Below, piece after piece: positions 25,660-35,151 of a stretch of 64,000 nt of DNA. The stretch covers positions 1-64,000 of the forward strand of contig NZ_BMHE01000020.1 in the NCBI RefSeq assembly GCF_014640555.1, written 5' to 3'. The translations under genes and the position numbers were made by a program. Position 1 is the first letter of the stretch. Every line of letters starts with the position of its first letter. The notes beneath the pieces are model-generated. The model did not search any database, had not been told where the DNA came from, and saw only the letters and a list, made by a program, of their open reading frames with translations. Source of the stretch: Paenibacillus marchantiophytorum. Lineage in GTDB: Bacteria; Bacillota; Bacilli; Paenibacillales; NBRC-103111.

Positions 25660-26973
25660 TTAACTATAAGTATCCGGTCTTCTTTCACGAGCGAACAAGC
25701 TGCGTTTTTCACCAAAAGTTGGCCCTACCGACATCCAATACTCCATAAATTTGGCATTTAAATTGATTTCTACCCCTAACACTTTAGAATCATCTGGACC
25801 GATTTCACCTAAAATGTCTCCATTAGGGTTAATAATTCGACTAGGCTTACTCCTAGGGTTACAGACCCATTTGCCGGTTCCATCATCTACCATATCACCA
25901 TTAATTCCAGCAACTACCACATACATGCCATTATCAACGGCTCGAGCGATCTGTTGGATCTTCGATTCACCTGCCGTAGAAATACAGAGAATTTCCGCAC
26001 CCTTCATCCGAAGGCACCGCGCAGACTCTACAAAACTCTGATCCCAACAAATCAATAGGCCTATTATTCCGAAATCCGTAGTAAAAACGGGATAATCACT
26101 TCCCGGTGTTATACCGTCTTGAGCTTCAAACAGGGGAAGATGAACCTTGCGATAAAGACCAACAATTTCTCCGCTGCGATCAATTAATAGGCTTGTATTA
26201 TACAAACAAAAACCATCTTTTTCATAAAGATTAAATACGACATAAGATTGGATCTCTTTCGCTTTTTGGCAAATAGCCTTCACAACTTCACCATTCAGAG
26301 TTTGTGCGATCTCTTCGACACTATAGCCAGAGGAACGATCATACAAGGTCTCAGATAAACAAACCAGATCTGGTTGTTCGTGTCCTGCAAGCTCAAGTGT
26401 ATTTAGCAGCTCCTGTAAATTAGCGGAAAGATCTGATCTATGATCACCATTTGGATTCACATAGGTGGTCACCAGCTTAACCTTACGTGACCTAGCTGCC
26501 TCAACTGGACGAAGTGATACTTGCCTGAAAGTAACCGAGCCGCCTTGGGACCAACGAAATTCAAGTTCAATCTTCACTGACCTCGAGCCTGCTGGCGGAT
26601 CCATTCTTTGCTTTAGTCTTGTAAGGCCGTCGTCCGTAATTTCGTACGTATCTATATACCCTCTACCTAACCATTTGCCTGATTGATCCATCCACGTCAC
26701 AATTACATTTACAGATACGGATTCATAATCGACCTGCTTCGTTTCATAGTCAGCCATGATTTCATATGAAGTACCATCAAGAACACCATGTATTTCACAA
26801 TACCAAGCCCCATAAGCTTGAAAAGAGTCCTCTGATGATATGATCAGCAACGTCTCGTTACATTCTAACCTTTTATCAAATATCGGAGCTATTTCCTGTC
26901 TTGGTGTCCACGATTGCCAATTTTCAGAAGAAAACGGAGGCAATATGTTGTTATCTTGTACATTTACTTTCAT
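25660..26973 (-). CDS. Nitrilase-superfamily hydrolase with N-terminal beta-sandwich
   Basis: A 437-aa protein in two parts. Residues about 1-160 look like a carbohydrate-binding or galactose-binding type beta-sandwich (YGAWYCEIHGVLDGTSYEIMADYET, VKIELEFRWSQGGSVTFRQVSLRPVE). Residues about 165-430 are a carbon-nitrogen hydrolase domain with the complete catalytic triad Glu208 (LSETLY), Lys276 (YRKVHL) and Cys309 (ICWDQS). Such enzymes cleave nitriles or amides, including N-carbamoyl or deacetylation-like reactions. No signal peptide is seen. It lies 90 bp downstream of the SLH lyase-like gene on the same strand and may be cotranscribed, suggesting an amide-bearing glycan or amino sugar substrate. 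That function is inference. Confidence 0.85.
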   Translation of the reverse strand: MKVNVQDNNILPPFSSENWQSWTPRQEIAPIFDKRLECNETLLIISSEDSFQAYGAWYCEIHGVLDGTSYEIMADYETKQVDYESVSVNVIVTWMDQSGKWLGRGYIDTYEITDDGLTRLKQRMDPPAGSRSVKIELEFRWSQGGSVTFRQVSLRPVEAARSRKVKLVTTYVNPNGDHRSDLSANLQELLNTLELAGHEQPDLVCLSETLYDRSSGYSVEEIAQTLNGEVVKAICQKAKEIQSYVVFNLYEKDGFCLYNTSLLIDRSGEIVGLYRKVHLPLFEAQDGITPGSDYPVFTTDFGIIGLLICWDQSFVESARCLRMKGAEILCISTAGESKIQQIARAVDNGMYVVVAGINGDMVDDGTGKWVCNPRSKPSRIINPNGDILGEIGPDDSKVLGVEINLNAKFMEYWMSVGPTFGEKRSLFARERRPDTYS

Positions 26974-27063
26974 TCGTATCTCCCTCTAGATGAAGTACAG
27001 CAGATCCTCATGCACCTCTACCGTACGCCAACATTACTTCATTAGTCATGTATGCATAGTTCA

Positions 27064-30000
27064 TTAGTGAAGTTTATTCCAAATCCTTAGCATGATCACA
27101 GCGGATTCAGCTCTAGTTGTTACGCCATAAGGAACAAACTGGTTACCTGCCGCTCCCTCTAGAAGTCCATGTTCATAGACAGCCTCTACATAGGATTTTG
27201 CCCAGCCTGGAATCTGGTTATCATCAGCAATAGCCTGTTGGGTAGTGCCCTTCTCCAATTTCATTGCTCTTGAGATTATAACCGCCATTTCTAATCGGTT
27301 AATACGCTCTTGTGGACGGAATGTCCCATCCGAATATCCTTCGATCCATCCCATAGCTGCTGCTGTATGGATAGCAGATCGTCCCCACTCCGGAATGCTG
27401 CTGCTGTCAGTGAATGAAGATAAAGCTGATTCTTTAGCTGTAGATAGTTGAAGGGTCTTCAGCAGCATGACAATAAACGCTGTTCGTGTTACCTGTCCGT
27501 CAGGATCATAGTTATTTACAGATACACCTTCGACAATTCCAAGCGCCGCTGCTTTACATATATCAAGCTTAGCCCAGTGATGTTCGATATCCGTAATCGA
27601 ACATGCCAAGGTCGGAATTGAAGGGTCTTTAGCCGCAATACGTTTAATGCTTAGCGTATAGGTCTTCGTGGACCCATCCTCAGCTTTAACGGAAACAATC
27701 AATTTATTGTCTCCGATTAGTAATGGCACTCTTTTTACAGAGCCAATCGTTTCATCTTTCAGCTTTACAACCGCTTTCGAATCTGTGGCAGCTAGTTGAA
27801 GCTCTATCCATTCCGCATCCGTCTCCCCTGTATATTGAACAATGTCCGGTGAAAACGCTGGAGATAGTCCCAGCGTCTTCCCATCGGCTACAAGGTTCAT
27901 TTGGGATAAATTCGTATCTTTACTTGCCAACACGCCTGATGACACTTCGCCATCCGAGGTATGACCTGCCATACGGGTTACCTTAATGGTATAGGTATTC
28001 ATCGTATTGTCCTCCGCAGTAACTACCACCTCAATGGTATTCAACCCTACACCAAGTGAGATCGGTTGGCTCGCCTGACCGCTCGCAACTGCTATACCGT
28101 TTACTTTGACCCTTGCCGAGGTATCCTCCAAATTTGGCGTGACCTTTATACTTGTCACAAGGTTAGCAACATTTTGTGTGTAGCTTTTCGTTCCTGTGGC
28201 AAAATCCTCGTTAAGGGCTCCACTATCGACATTTAAGCCACTTAAGTTCGCATTATTCGATACCCCGGGTTTATACAAGACTGCTTCCCATATTGAATTC
28301 CAATCACCTTTCCCAACTACCCGAACATACCTTGCTCCGATCGGTGTAAAGAAGATATCCTCCATGCCTCTCGTGGTTCCGCTGTTGCTGCCTTGGAATA
28401 CAGTCGTCCATTGCTTCTGATCATCTGAGACCCACACTTCGAATAAATGCTCTTCTCCTACGTACCAAGAACTGCCCAGTCCGGCCACCGTGTAGGATGC
28501 ACCCAGATCAAATTCGATCCATGAACCCTTATCTTCGGCCGTCCACATCGTTCCCAAAGTGCCGTCAATGGCCTCTTCTCCCTTGCCTCTAGAGGACCGT
28601 ACAGCTTCAACCTTGTAATACGGCGTAGCAATGCGCATCTCTTTGAGCGATACTTCACCGCTTCCTCCCAGATCTGAGCGATATCCGTTCCCAATTAGCT
28701 TAACGAATCTAGCAGATACAGGGGCAAAATACATTGCTTCATAGGTATCATTGCTTCCTAAACTCTCCCCTGCATATCTGGATGTCCAATTGCTGCCATC
28801 CGGTGATGTCAACAGCTGGTATTGATAGTAACGATCCAGCCCATTGAGCCAGGCGAGATCGATATGATCGAACTTCCGAGTTTCACCGAGATCATAGACC
28901 AAGTAGGCGCCCGGTACACGATCGGTCCATACGGTATTCAGATCTCCATCAGCTGCTTGTAAAGCAACATCTGCGGTCGTACTGGAATCGATCTCGACTA
29001 CTTTATATTCGGTCACCGGTAGAACCGAAAATACTTTCGCTTTCAGGGAGTATTCATCCCACTTGACCACCGCCCAATTGGCTATAGAGGCGACCTCAAG
29101 TGGAATATAAACGACTCCATTTCTAAGGGTTACCGGTGTTGGCAGCGTTGCGGATTGACCATTGATGGTGATCACATTGCTAGAAATGGTCATCTCAACC
29201 GTTGTTCCTCGGCGACTCATTGTCAAAGTCGATCCTTGCAGATTGGTTGTCAGACCAAGCTCAGCAGCCAGCCGTTCATAAGGAATAATTACCTGACCAT
29301 CACTTAAGGCCAGTTCTGAATGAAAAGCGAAATCAACGCCATTAACTTGCATAACTACGGCATCCTTCTCAGCTTGTACCGGTAATGTTACAAGCGCTAC
29401 TGGTACGGATAAAGTTCTTGTTGGAGAATGCTGTAAGATATACGTACCTCCGGCAGTAGCAGCAAAATATAACGTACCCTCATCAGGCGTTACTTCATAT
29501 TCGACTGAAGTCGTTTCCCCAGCTTTAGTTACCGTCCAATAGCCAGTGCTTAGGTCAGTCACCAATACTCGGACATCCTTGTTCGATACTGGCAGTTCAA
29601 AGCTGGCTGTGTTGGTTATATCAACACCACTTTTGGAAAAAAGCACAGCTCGATCTTCAATTTTCACACCAACCATCTCATTCGAAACGATTGATTCCGT
29701 AGCCAGCGGCTGAGGACCATCCACTGCATCCATCACCTGCATGACATTCAAGAATACATCTGTTTCGGCGTTAGCCTTCGGAGAAACTTCCACACGCCAG
29801 GCACCCGCTTCTGTGCTATCCTCAGACCAGGGTGCTTGCGGATAATTGACACCATTGACGATAAATTCTTTATCTGTTCCGCCAATCTTGGTGATTTCAG
29901 CATTATTGCTAGCCGGCAGTAAGGTGCGATTGACCAATTTGCCATTATAACCTTTCTCTGTGCGTTCAAGGGTGACTGTATCGCCTGATATGTCAGGTTC

Positions 30001-32241
30001 GTTCTCGCTGTGCAGCAACCAAGTTTTCTTGAAGTTGGCATCAGCAGAAGTTACCTTATCGAATACAACCAACGCAGCAGGATGATCATCATTCTTCAGG
30101 TTAAGAAATACAAAAGAACGTTTGAAATCCTCCATCTTGGACGTATACGCTTTAGTAAGGTCTCCCTTTATGTAACTATAATCTGGTGTAACTGCATCCG
30201 GACCGAACTGATGTTTGACGACGTCAGCAACTTCATAATTATTCGTGGGATTAAGCAATTCTTGCATCGTAGCAGGTTCTTCATATAAGAAACGCTGACC
30301 GCCATCATTCGAACCAGCTGGAAAAGTTTCGTTAGGGTCATAGACTAACATCGTATTATGCGCAATCGTGCGTTTATTGTAATTAAGATCGTGGGAACCA
30401 AAGTATCCCCCCATCGTACCATCATAAATGCCCGAATCAATGGCCAAACCACCTTTGTAATACAGTTGGAACTGTCCAGAATCCATATGCTGGTGGTTCG
30501 TGAACAAGGTGGTGCCAACCTTCATCGTCGCAACGACGGTAGAAGACTGTATACCTCCTGTCCAACTCGTACGAGCCGTCATCTGGCCAGAAGGCTCGGG
30601 AAAATATTTGGTGAGCGGAAGCGTTTGTTCATTCATTGTCCCCAACTGAGGGTCATCAAATAATATAACCCACAGATCATCCTTGGCTGATTTGTTGTAA
30701 CTATTTTGCCTCAGAAATTCATTCTTCAAAAAAGGATCATGATAGTAGCTGGCAGGCAGCATGTTCGGCATAGGCTCAGACCAATATTCGCCGAATGGCC
30801 TTTGTGATTGAAACGTGTCACCGTTACGCATGAGCTGCCCATCGGGACGACGCGCATAGATCCATTCATAGGGGGTCTTCCCTTGATCGGAATTAAATAC
30901 GTCACCAGCACCCATCCGCTTGAATATCCATGAGGCAAACACATCCCATTGATAACGATAAGGTCCGTAGGAATCACCCTGATGCTGAGCATTAGAAGCG
31001 TATACATAATTACGCGGCTCCACATACTCAGCGAAGAACCGCCCAGCTACTAGGTTATATATAGCTGGATTCTCGTCATAAACCGCAATACCAACACTTA
31101 ACTGATCACGCATCAGTTGCGCTTCGCTGCCATGTCCAACTACAGCACCCTGTCCAATCGCAGGATAGCCAATCTCCATACCTTCGGCTATAGTCTCAAA
31201 GCGCTGAATGAAATGCAATCGCTGTGATGCGGTCATCAGCGGGTAACACCAGTCATATACAATGGAACCCAATGTAAGAGCTTCACCAATCGGACGATAA
31301 TCGTGACGTGGGAAGACGACAGTGTTCAAATAATTAGTCATCATGCTGACGGCCTGCTGGCCACTTGTTTCGTCTGCTTGCAGTAAATACAACAAAGCCT
31401 TAGCTTGGATCGTCTTCATAATAACATTGTCCTGATTATTTTTTTCTTTGGAACTTGGAGCTGGAAGTTCTCCGGTAAAGCTTTGTCCAGCAGCATCCAG
31501 CATATGTTCCCAAGCATCCTTTACTTCTGCATGCGCTAGGCGGCTGCGGATCTCATCCAGATCAGTTGCCCTAACGAACAGACGTGGATGTTCGGCTGGC
31601 GGCAGCACAGGAGGGGCCGGGTATGGATTATCAGTTGGTGTTGGACCGCTATGTTTTCTTAGCACAAAATCATCCAAATAATAATTACCAGTTGGAAGAT
31701 TTGTCCATGTCCAGATTTGAATCTTCACTGTACCCGGCGGTGCAGTGAAGATTGCAGATCGCAGCTTATAGTCTGTCGATGCAATTACGAAATTACTCAT
31801 TGAAGTTGTATAGAGATCCTGATTATTTGAATCACGGCAAGTAACAAAAATGCGACCATCTTGACCGCTATCGACCTTTCCATAGACTTCAAAATAGTAG
31901 GTTTCATTCTCTGCAACACCCGTGGTAATATTCTGAGCAAATCCTGTATTTCCGGCACTTACCACTACACTGTTTGTACCACTGTTGGCATTGTTACTGA
32001 CAACGGAGGAGGCACCATCCCAAAATTCCCAACCTGTATCTCCGGATTCAAAGCCTGGATTTACCACTAAGTTTTCCGTTGTCGGAGCGACAGAATAAGT
32101 CTGACTAAATACGCTTATATCACTGACATTACTTGCCTCAACTGCTTGAACTTCCTGACTGCCCAACAAACCGTTGGAAATGGAGAGAACCATGAGAAAG
32201 GATAAGAGAAGCTGCAAGTTTGACTGCCACTTAAGTTTCAT
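27064..32241 (-). CDS. Secreted multidomain heparinase II/III-like enzyme with SLH anchor
   Basis: A 1725-aa exported, cell-wall-bound protein. Signal peptide 1-34; CBM4/9-like module about 55-196; heparinase II/III-like catalytic region about 215-840, with the core HQHMDSGQFQLYYKGG (His583, His585) and RTIAHNTMLVYDP (His628); a copper-amine-oxidase-N-like stalk domain about 980-1085; two F5/8 type C (discoidin) modules about 1090-1330; two cadherin-like beta-sandwich repeats about 1340-1535; and three SLH repeats about 1555-1725. Family members are polysaccharide lyases for uronate polymers such as heparan or alginate. The upstream 81-bp element is shared with the importer operon at 38.7 kb, and a membrane AraC regulator is divergent. 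Substrate unknown. Confidence 0.9.
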   Translation of the reverse strand: MKLKWQSNLQLLLSFLMVLSISNGLLGSQEVQAVEASNVSDISVFSQTYSVAPTTENLVVNPGFESGDTGWEFWDGASSVVSNNANSGTNSVVVSAGNTGFAQNITTGVAENETYYFEVYGKVDSGQDGRIFVTCRDSNNQDLYTTSMSNFVIASTDYKLRSAIFTAPPGTVKIQIWTWTNLPTGNYYLDDFVLRKHSGPTPTDNPYPAPPVLPPAEHPRLFVRATDLDEIRSRLAHAEVKDAWEHMLDAAGQSFTGELPAPSSKEKNNQDNVIMKTIQAKALLYLLQADETSGQQAVSMMTNYLNTVVFPRHDYRPIGEALTLGSIVYDWCYPLMTASQRLHFIQRFETIAEGMEIGYPAIGQGAVVGHGSEAQLMRDQLSVGIAVYDENPAIYNLVAGRFFAEYVEPRNYVYASNAQHQGDSYGPYRYQWDVFASWIFKRMGAGDVFNSDQGKTPYEWIYARRPDGQLMRNGDTFQSQRPFGEYWSEPMPNMLPASYYHDPFLKNEFLRQNSYNKSAKDDLWVILFDDPQLGTMNEQTLPLTKYFPEPSGQMTARTSWTGGIQSSTVVATMKVGTTLFTNHQHMDSGQFQLYYKGGLAIDSGIYDGTMGGYFGSHDLNYNKRTIAHNTMLVYDPNETFPAGSNDGGQRFLYEEPATMQELLNPTNNYEVADVVKHQFGPDAVTPDYSYIKGDLTKAYTSKMEDFKRSFVFLNLKNDDHPAALVVFDKVTSADANFKKTWLLHSENEPDISGDTVTLERTEKGYNGKLVNRTLLPASNNAEITKIGGTDKEFIVNGVNYPQAPWSEDSTEAGAWRVEVSPKANAETDVFLNVMQVMDAVDGPQPLATESIVSNEMVGVKIEDRAVLFSKSGVDITNTASFELPVSNKDVRVLVTDLSTGYWTVTKAGETTSVEYEVTPDEGTLYFAATAGGTYILQHSPTRTLSVPVALVTLPVQAEKDAVVMQVNGVDFAFHSELALSDGQVIIPYERLAAELGLTTNLQGSTLTMSRRGTTVEMTISSNVITINGQSATLPTPVTLRNGVVYIPLEVASIANWAVVKWDEYSLKAKVFSVLPVTEYKVVEIDSSTTADVALQAADGDLNTVWTDRVPGAYLVYDLGETRKFDHIDLAWLNGLDRYYQYQLLTSPDGSNWTSRYAGESLGSNDTYEAMYFAPVSARFVKLIGNGYRSDLGGSGEVSLKEMRIATPYYKVEAVRSSRGKGEEAIDGTLGTMWTAEDKGSWIEFDLGASYTVAGLGSSWYVGEEHLFEVWVSDDQKQWTTVFQGSNSGTTRGMEDIFFTPIGARYVRVVGKGDWNSIWEAVLYKPGVSNNANLSGLNVDSGALNEDFATGTKSYTQNVANLVTSIKVTPNLEDTSARVKVNGIAVASGQASQPISLGVGLNTIEVVVTAEDNTMNTYTIKVTRMAGHTSDGEVSSGVLASKDTNLSQMNLVADGKTLGLSPAFSPDIVQYTGETDAEWIELQLAATDSKAVVKLKDETIGSVKRVPLLIGDNKLIVSVKAEDGSTKTYTLSIKRIAAKDPSIPTLACSITDIEHHWAKLDICKAAALGIVEGVSVNNYDPDGQVTRTAFIVMLLKTLQLSTAKESALSSFTDSSSIPEWGRSAIHTAAAMGWIEGYSDGTFRPQERINRLEMAVIISRAMKLEKGTTQQAIADDNQIPGWAKSYVEAVYEHGLLEGAAGNQFVPYGVTTRAESAVIMLRIWNKLH

Positions 32242-32370
32242 CAGTTAACTAACCCCTTTTCAATAAAGTAATATACACCTACTAAACATTAACTGGATTA
32301 CAACATACCGCTGGATACGACCAGAAAAAAATACCCCCCTCTCATGCACTCACCATATCTAATTTATTGG

Positions 32371-32451
32371 GAACTGAATATCGTCGTTATTCTAGTTACT
32401 TCATCGTTTTTACGAAAATCATAAATTGGTGAAGTAGTGAACATATCGATG
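32371..32451 (-). promoter_or_regulatory. Conserved 81-bp regulatory element, lyase copy
   Basis: Aligns without gaps to 38925-39005 (64 of 81 bases identical), including the core CGTTTTTACGAAAA and the block GTGAACATAT. It ends 130 bp upstream of the lyase-like gene; the other copy is 190 bp upstream of the LplB-type gene, in the same orientation. Likely binding region of a shared activator, probably the AraC protein encoded between the two operons. The remainder of the gene-free stretch 32242-32669 holds the cre-like site and promoter listed separately. Confidence 0.7.
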
Positions 32452-32463
32452 TAAGCGTGTGCA
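32450..32463. promoter_or_regulatory. cre-like site
   Basis: TGTAAGCGTGTGCA matches the CcpA consensus TGWAANCGNTWWCA at 12 of 14 positions. It lies between the divergent lyase and AraC genes. Confidence 0.45.
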
Positions 32464-32508
32464 AAAATTCACGGATGCTTGCAATCTCGTATTTGCGTGA
32501 AACCATTT

Positions 32509-32537
32509 ACGACAAGCGTTTCGTAAGCATGTATACT
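32509..32537 (+). promoter_or_regulatory. Candidate promoter for the AraC regulator
   Basis: Weak -35 ACGACA (32509-32514), a 17-bp spacer and a good -10 TATACT (32532-32537). An inverted repeat TTACGA / TCGTAA (32507-32512, 32521-32526) overlaps the -35, a possible operator. Confidence 0.4.
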
Positions 32538-32669
32538 AATGGAACATCCATGAAGGCCTTACCAAAGCTTAAAAGCTAACAATATGTGAAAAAGTAAATG
32601 ATATGATGATATCAAACTGTTGCTATTCATGTTTAAATGAAAAATATATGATGAATGAAGGAGACTTTC

Positions 32670-32846
32670 ATGCCTACCCACCATGTTCAAATATGGGCCG
32701 TCAATGCTGGCGAGAAAATACACCGTGAAGATCTAACCAACCCGAATCGACATTCAAATCGTGTATGGAACGATCAGGTGAATATCGAAAGAAAATATCT
32801 GATTTTATTCAGTCTTAAGGCAGGTGAGGCATATGCCCAATCATAA
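32670..32846 (+). CDS. Possible 58-aa leader peptide upstream of the AraC regulator
   Basis: A short frame starting at ATG 32670 with a strong ribosome binding site (GAAGGAGA, 5 nt away). It overlaps the start of the AraC regulator gene by 14 bp, an arrangement that could couple translation. The predicted peptide is hydrophilic, has no signal peptide and no family I recognise. It may be a genuine small protein, a leader peptide or chance. Confidence 0.35.
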   Translation: MPTHHVQIWAVNAGEKIHREDLTNPNRHSNRVWNDQVNIERKYLILFSLKAGEAYAQS

Positions 32847-35067
32847 ATTCCCATTAAAAGCATTGTTCAAACTTAGGCTCAAAGAGAAAACCTCCTCTTT
32901 ATTCATCCGATTATTCCTCAGTTTTCTAATCATAATTGCTCTATTGGTTTCGTTTATTTTATTTTCCGTCGTCTACTACAGGGGGGGGATTAAAGATGAG
33001 ATCATTAAATATAATACACTCAGCTTGCAAAAAACAACCGAAAACTATGAGAATCTAATAGCTGTCATTCATAGTTCCGTGCTAGCCATTTCACTAGAAC
33101 TAGAGGAAGTGCAAAATCCGTCCATTAATTATTTGAACGCGCTTTCTACGATGCAGAAGCTTCGATTAGTGATGTCCAATCGACAATTATACTTGGAAAA
33201 TATATTATTAATGTATCAGAATTCTGGCTATACGCTTGAAAAAAGCCGTGGGACTGATGTCAACACCATGTTCGATCGCTATTACAATAGCAAGGATTAC
33301 AACGCCTCTTTCTGGAACGATCAATATGCTTTACCGTATAAATTTCAAGTATTTCCTGCTTCTTCGTTTGCTGAGTCCGATTCTACAGGACGAATGGGTG
33401 AACGGACGTTACTGCCCATTGTCGTCAAGAATGAACAGCTTCCGAACTTTTATTTAATCGCTATGGTCGAGGCAGACACCATTTACGCCCAACTGCATCA
33501 GACCCTCGACGACCAGTTTTATATCATAAATGAAGCTGATCAACCCATGTATCATTCTCCAGGCGCCAATCAAGTCTCATTACCCAAATTCAAATATCAT
33601 TCAGGTTATATGATTAAGGATAATATCTACTACTTCTATAAAAAAGGCGCGAGCGGACTAACTTATATTCATGTGGTTCCAGATAACACAATCTCGAGTC
33701 AGGTGCGTTGGAATTTCTCATTTGTGTTGTTGCTCATTCTCACCATTGCTATTAGCTTGATTGCTTCCTTCCTGCTTAGCGTTCGACTCAACACACCTGT
33801 TAAGCGGATTATTGAAGGTATTCAGAAGTGGAATAGCCATCCACCTTGGGAGAGTGGAATTAATGAATTTAATATCATCCATCACAAAATAAGTGACATT
33901 CTCAAAACTAACCAGGATATGCATCAGGATATGTCAGAGAAAGAGTCTCTGCTGCGGTACTACGCTTATTCCAATGTATTAAAGAAGATACGTCATCAGC
34001 AAGGGGATAGTACACCTTGGCTTCCATCGGATCGCCCCTTTGTTCTGGTATTGTTTAAAGTCAATTACAAAGCTAATCTGTATCGTTTGGAGGTAGATGA
34101 GGAACGCGCCACAGTGTTTATCAGAGAATATATCAATCGGATTATTGTGGAGACTTTTTCGGACTCCTTGACCTTCCAGATGGAAAATGATCAAATCCTG
34201 TCTATTATTTTCACAGAAATCACAGATCCGAATATCAATCACACACTTAAACAAATTAATCACATGATGGAAGCAGAAAGGGAATATTGCTTCCTTACGA
34301 TCACGGCTTCAGGTGGTAGCGAGGATTGGAATGACGCGTATCAGAGTGGGCTTGAACAGCTTAAAAAGAGGAAGTTCGATGATGAAACTCAGATTATCGT
34401 GGAAACTGAGCTGCAAGCTGCGGATATTCGATTAACACAAGCGCAAGAAGAGGAACTAGATGCCAATCTATACAACGGGAATGATGTTGTTGTTCTCCAA
34501 TTGGTGAGACGGGTGCTCGCTAGAATAAGAAAAAGTAATGAGAGCACTCAAAGTGTCCATCAATTCGCTGAATACATCTTGCTTCATACACAAAGAAATC
34601 TTCAACAGCGTAATATCGACCACACGTTTCTCCGCCAGACTTTCACTGAATTGCAGAACTGTCATACTTATGAGCAACTAGACACACTTTTGTCCTCCGT
34701 TATCAAGAGATCAGCCCTGCTTGTCAGAGAACTCAAAGATAAGCGAGACCACATTATTCACTACGTTTATGAGTATCTTGAGAATAACTATGAGAAGGAT
34801 ATCACCTTGGATATCATGGCAGATAAGCTGCATATCACTCGCAGTTACTTGTCTACGTATTTCAAAGAAAAGACGGGCAATAACTTTGTTGATTATGTCA
34901 ATTCAGTTCGAATCGATAAAGCGAAGAAGCTGCTGCTTAATCCAGACATTCGTATTCAAGATGCTGCACAGTTCGTAGGCTACCAGAACATTAACTCCTT
35001 TAACCGAATGTTCAAGAAATCCACAGGCTTCACGCCCAGTGAATTTCGCAGGAATGAACAACAGTAA
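32833..35067 (+). CDS. Membrane-bound AraC-family regulator
   Basis: A 744-aa one-component regulator: TM1 near residues 20-45, an extracytoplasmic sensor domain of about 240 residues, TM2 near 292-318, a HAMP-like stretch, a long cytoplasmic linker, and an AraC helix-turn-helix pair at the C-terminus (ITLDIMADKLHITRSYLSTYFKEKTG, then VGYQNINSFNRMFKKSTGFTPSEFRR). It combines the input part of a YesM-type kinase with a DNA-binding output. I prefer the ATG at 32833 (AGGTGAGG just upstream) over 32824. It stands between the lyase-like gene and the LplABC importer, both with the same 81-bp upstream element, and is the obvious candidate to control them. Confidence 0.9.
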   Translation: MPNHKFPLKALFKLRLKEKTSSLFIRLFLSFLIIIALLVSFILFSVVYYRGGIKDEIIKYNTLSLQKTTENYENLIAVIHSSVLAISLELEEVQNPSINYLNALSTMQKLRLVMSNRQLYLENILLMYQNSGYTLEKSRGTDVNTMFDRYYNSKDYNASFWNDQYALPYKFQVFPASSFAESDSTGRMGERTLLPIVVKNEQLPNFYLIAMVEADTIYAQLHQTLDDQFYIINEADQPMYHSPGANQVSLPKFKYHSGYMIKDNIYYFYKKGASGLTYIHVVPDNTISSQVRWNFSFVLLLILTIAISLIASFLLSVRLNTPVKRIIEGIQKWNSHPPWESGINEFNIIHHKISDILKTNQDMHQDMSEKESLLRYYAYSNVLKKIRHQQGDSTPWLPSDRPFVLVLFKVNYKANLYRLEVDEERATVFIREYINRIIVETFSDSLTFQMENDQILSIIFTEITDPNINHTLKQINHMMEAEREYCFLTITASGGSEDWNDAYQSGLEQLKKRKFDDETQIIVETELQAADIRLTQAQEEELDANLYNGNDVVVLQLVRRVLARIRKSNESTQSVHQFAEYILLHTQRNLQQRNIDHTFLRQTFTELQNCHTYEQLDTLLSSVIKRSALLVRELKDKRDHIIHYVYEYLENNYEKDITLDIMADKLHITRSYLSTYFKEKTGNNFVDYVNSVRIDKAKKLLLNPDIRIQDAAQFVGYQNINSFNRMFKKSTGFTPSEFRRNEQQ

Positions 35068-35098
35068 GCTTTCTCTGTATAACGCAGCATCGTCCAAA

Positions 35099-35126
35099 AA
35101 CCGTCCGATCTGATCATCGGACGGTT
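35099..35126. terminator. Bidirectional terminator between convergent genes
   Basis: Perfect 11-bp stem AACCGTCCGAT / ATCGGACGGTT with a 6-nt loop; on the minus strand it is followed by a T-run (GGTTTTTGG). It serves the AraC gene and the importer operon. Confidence 0.9.
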
Positions 35127-35151
35127 CATTGCGTGCTTTAATGAGATGAGC

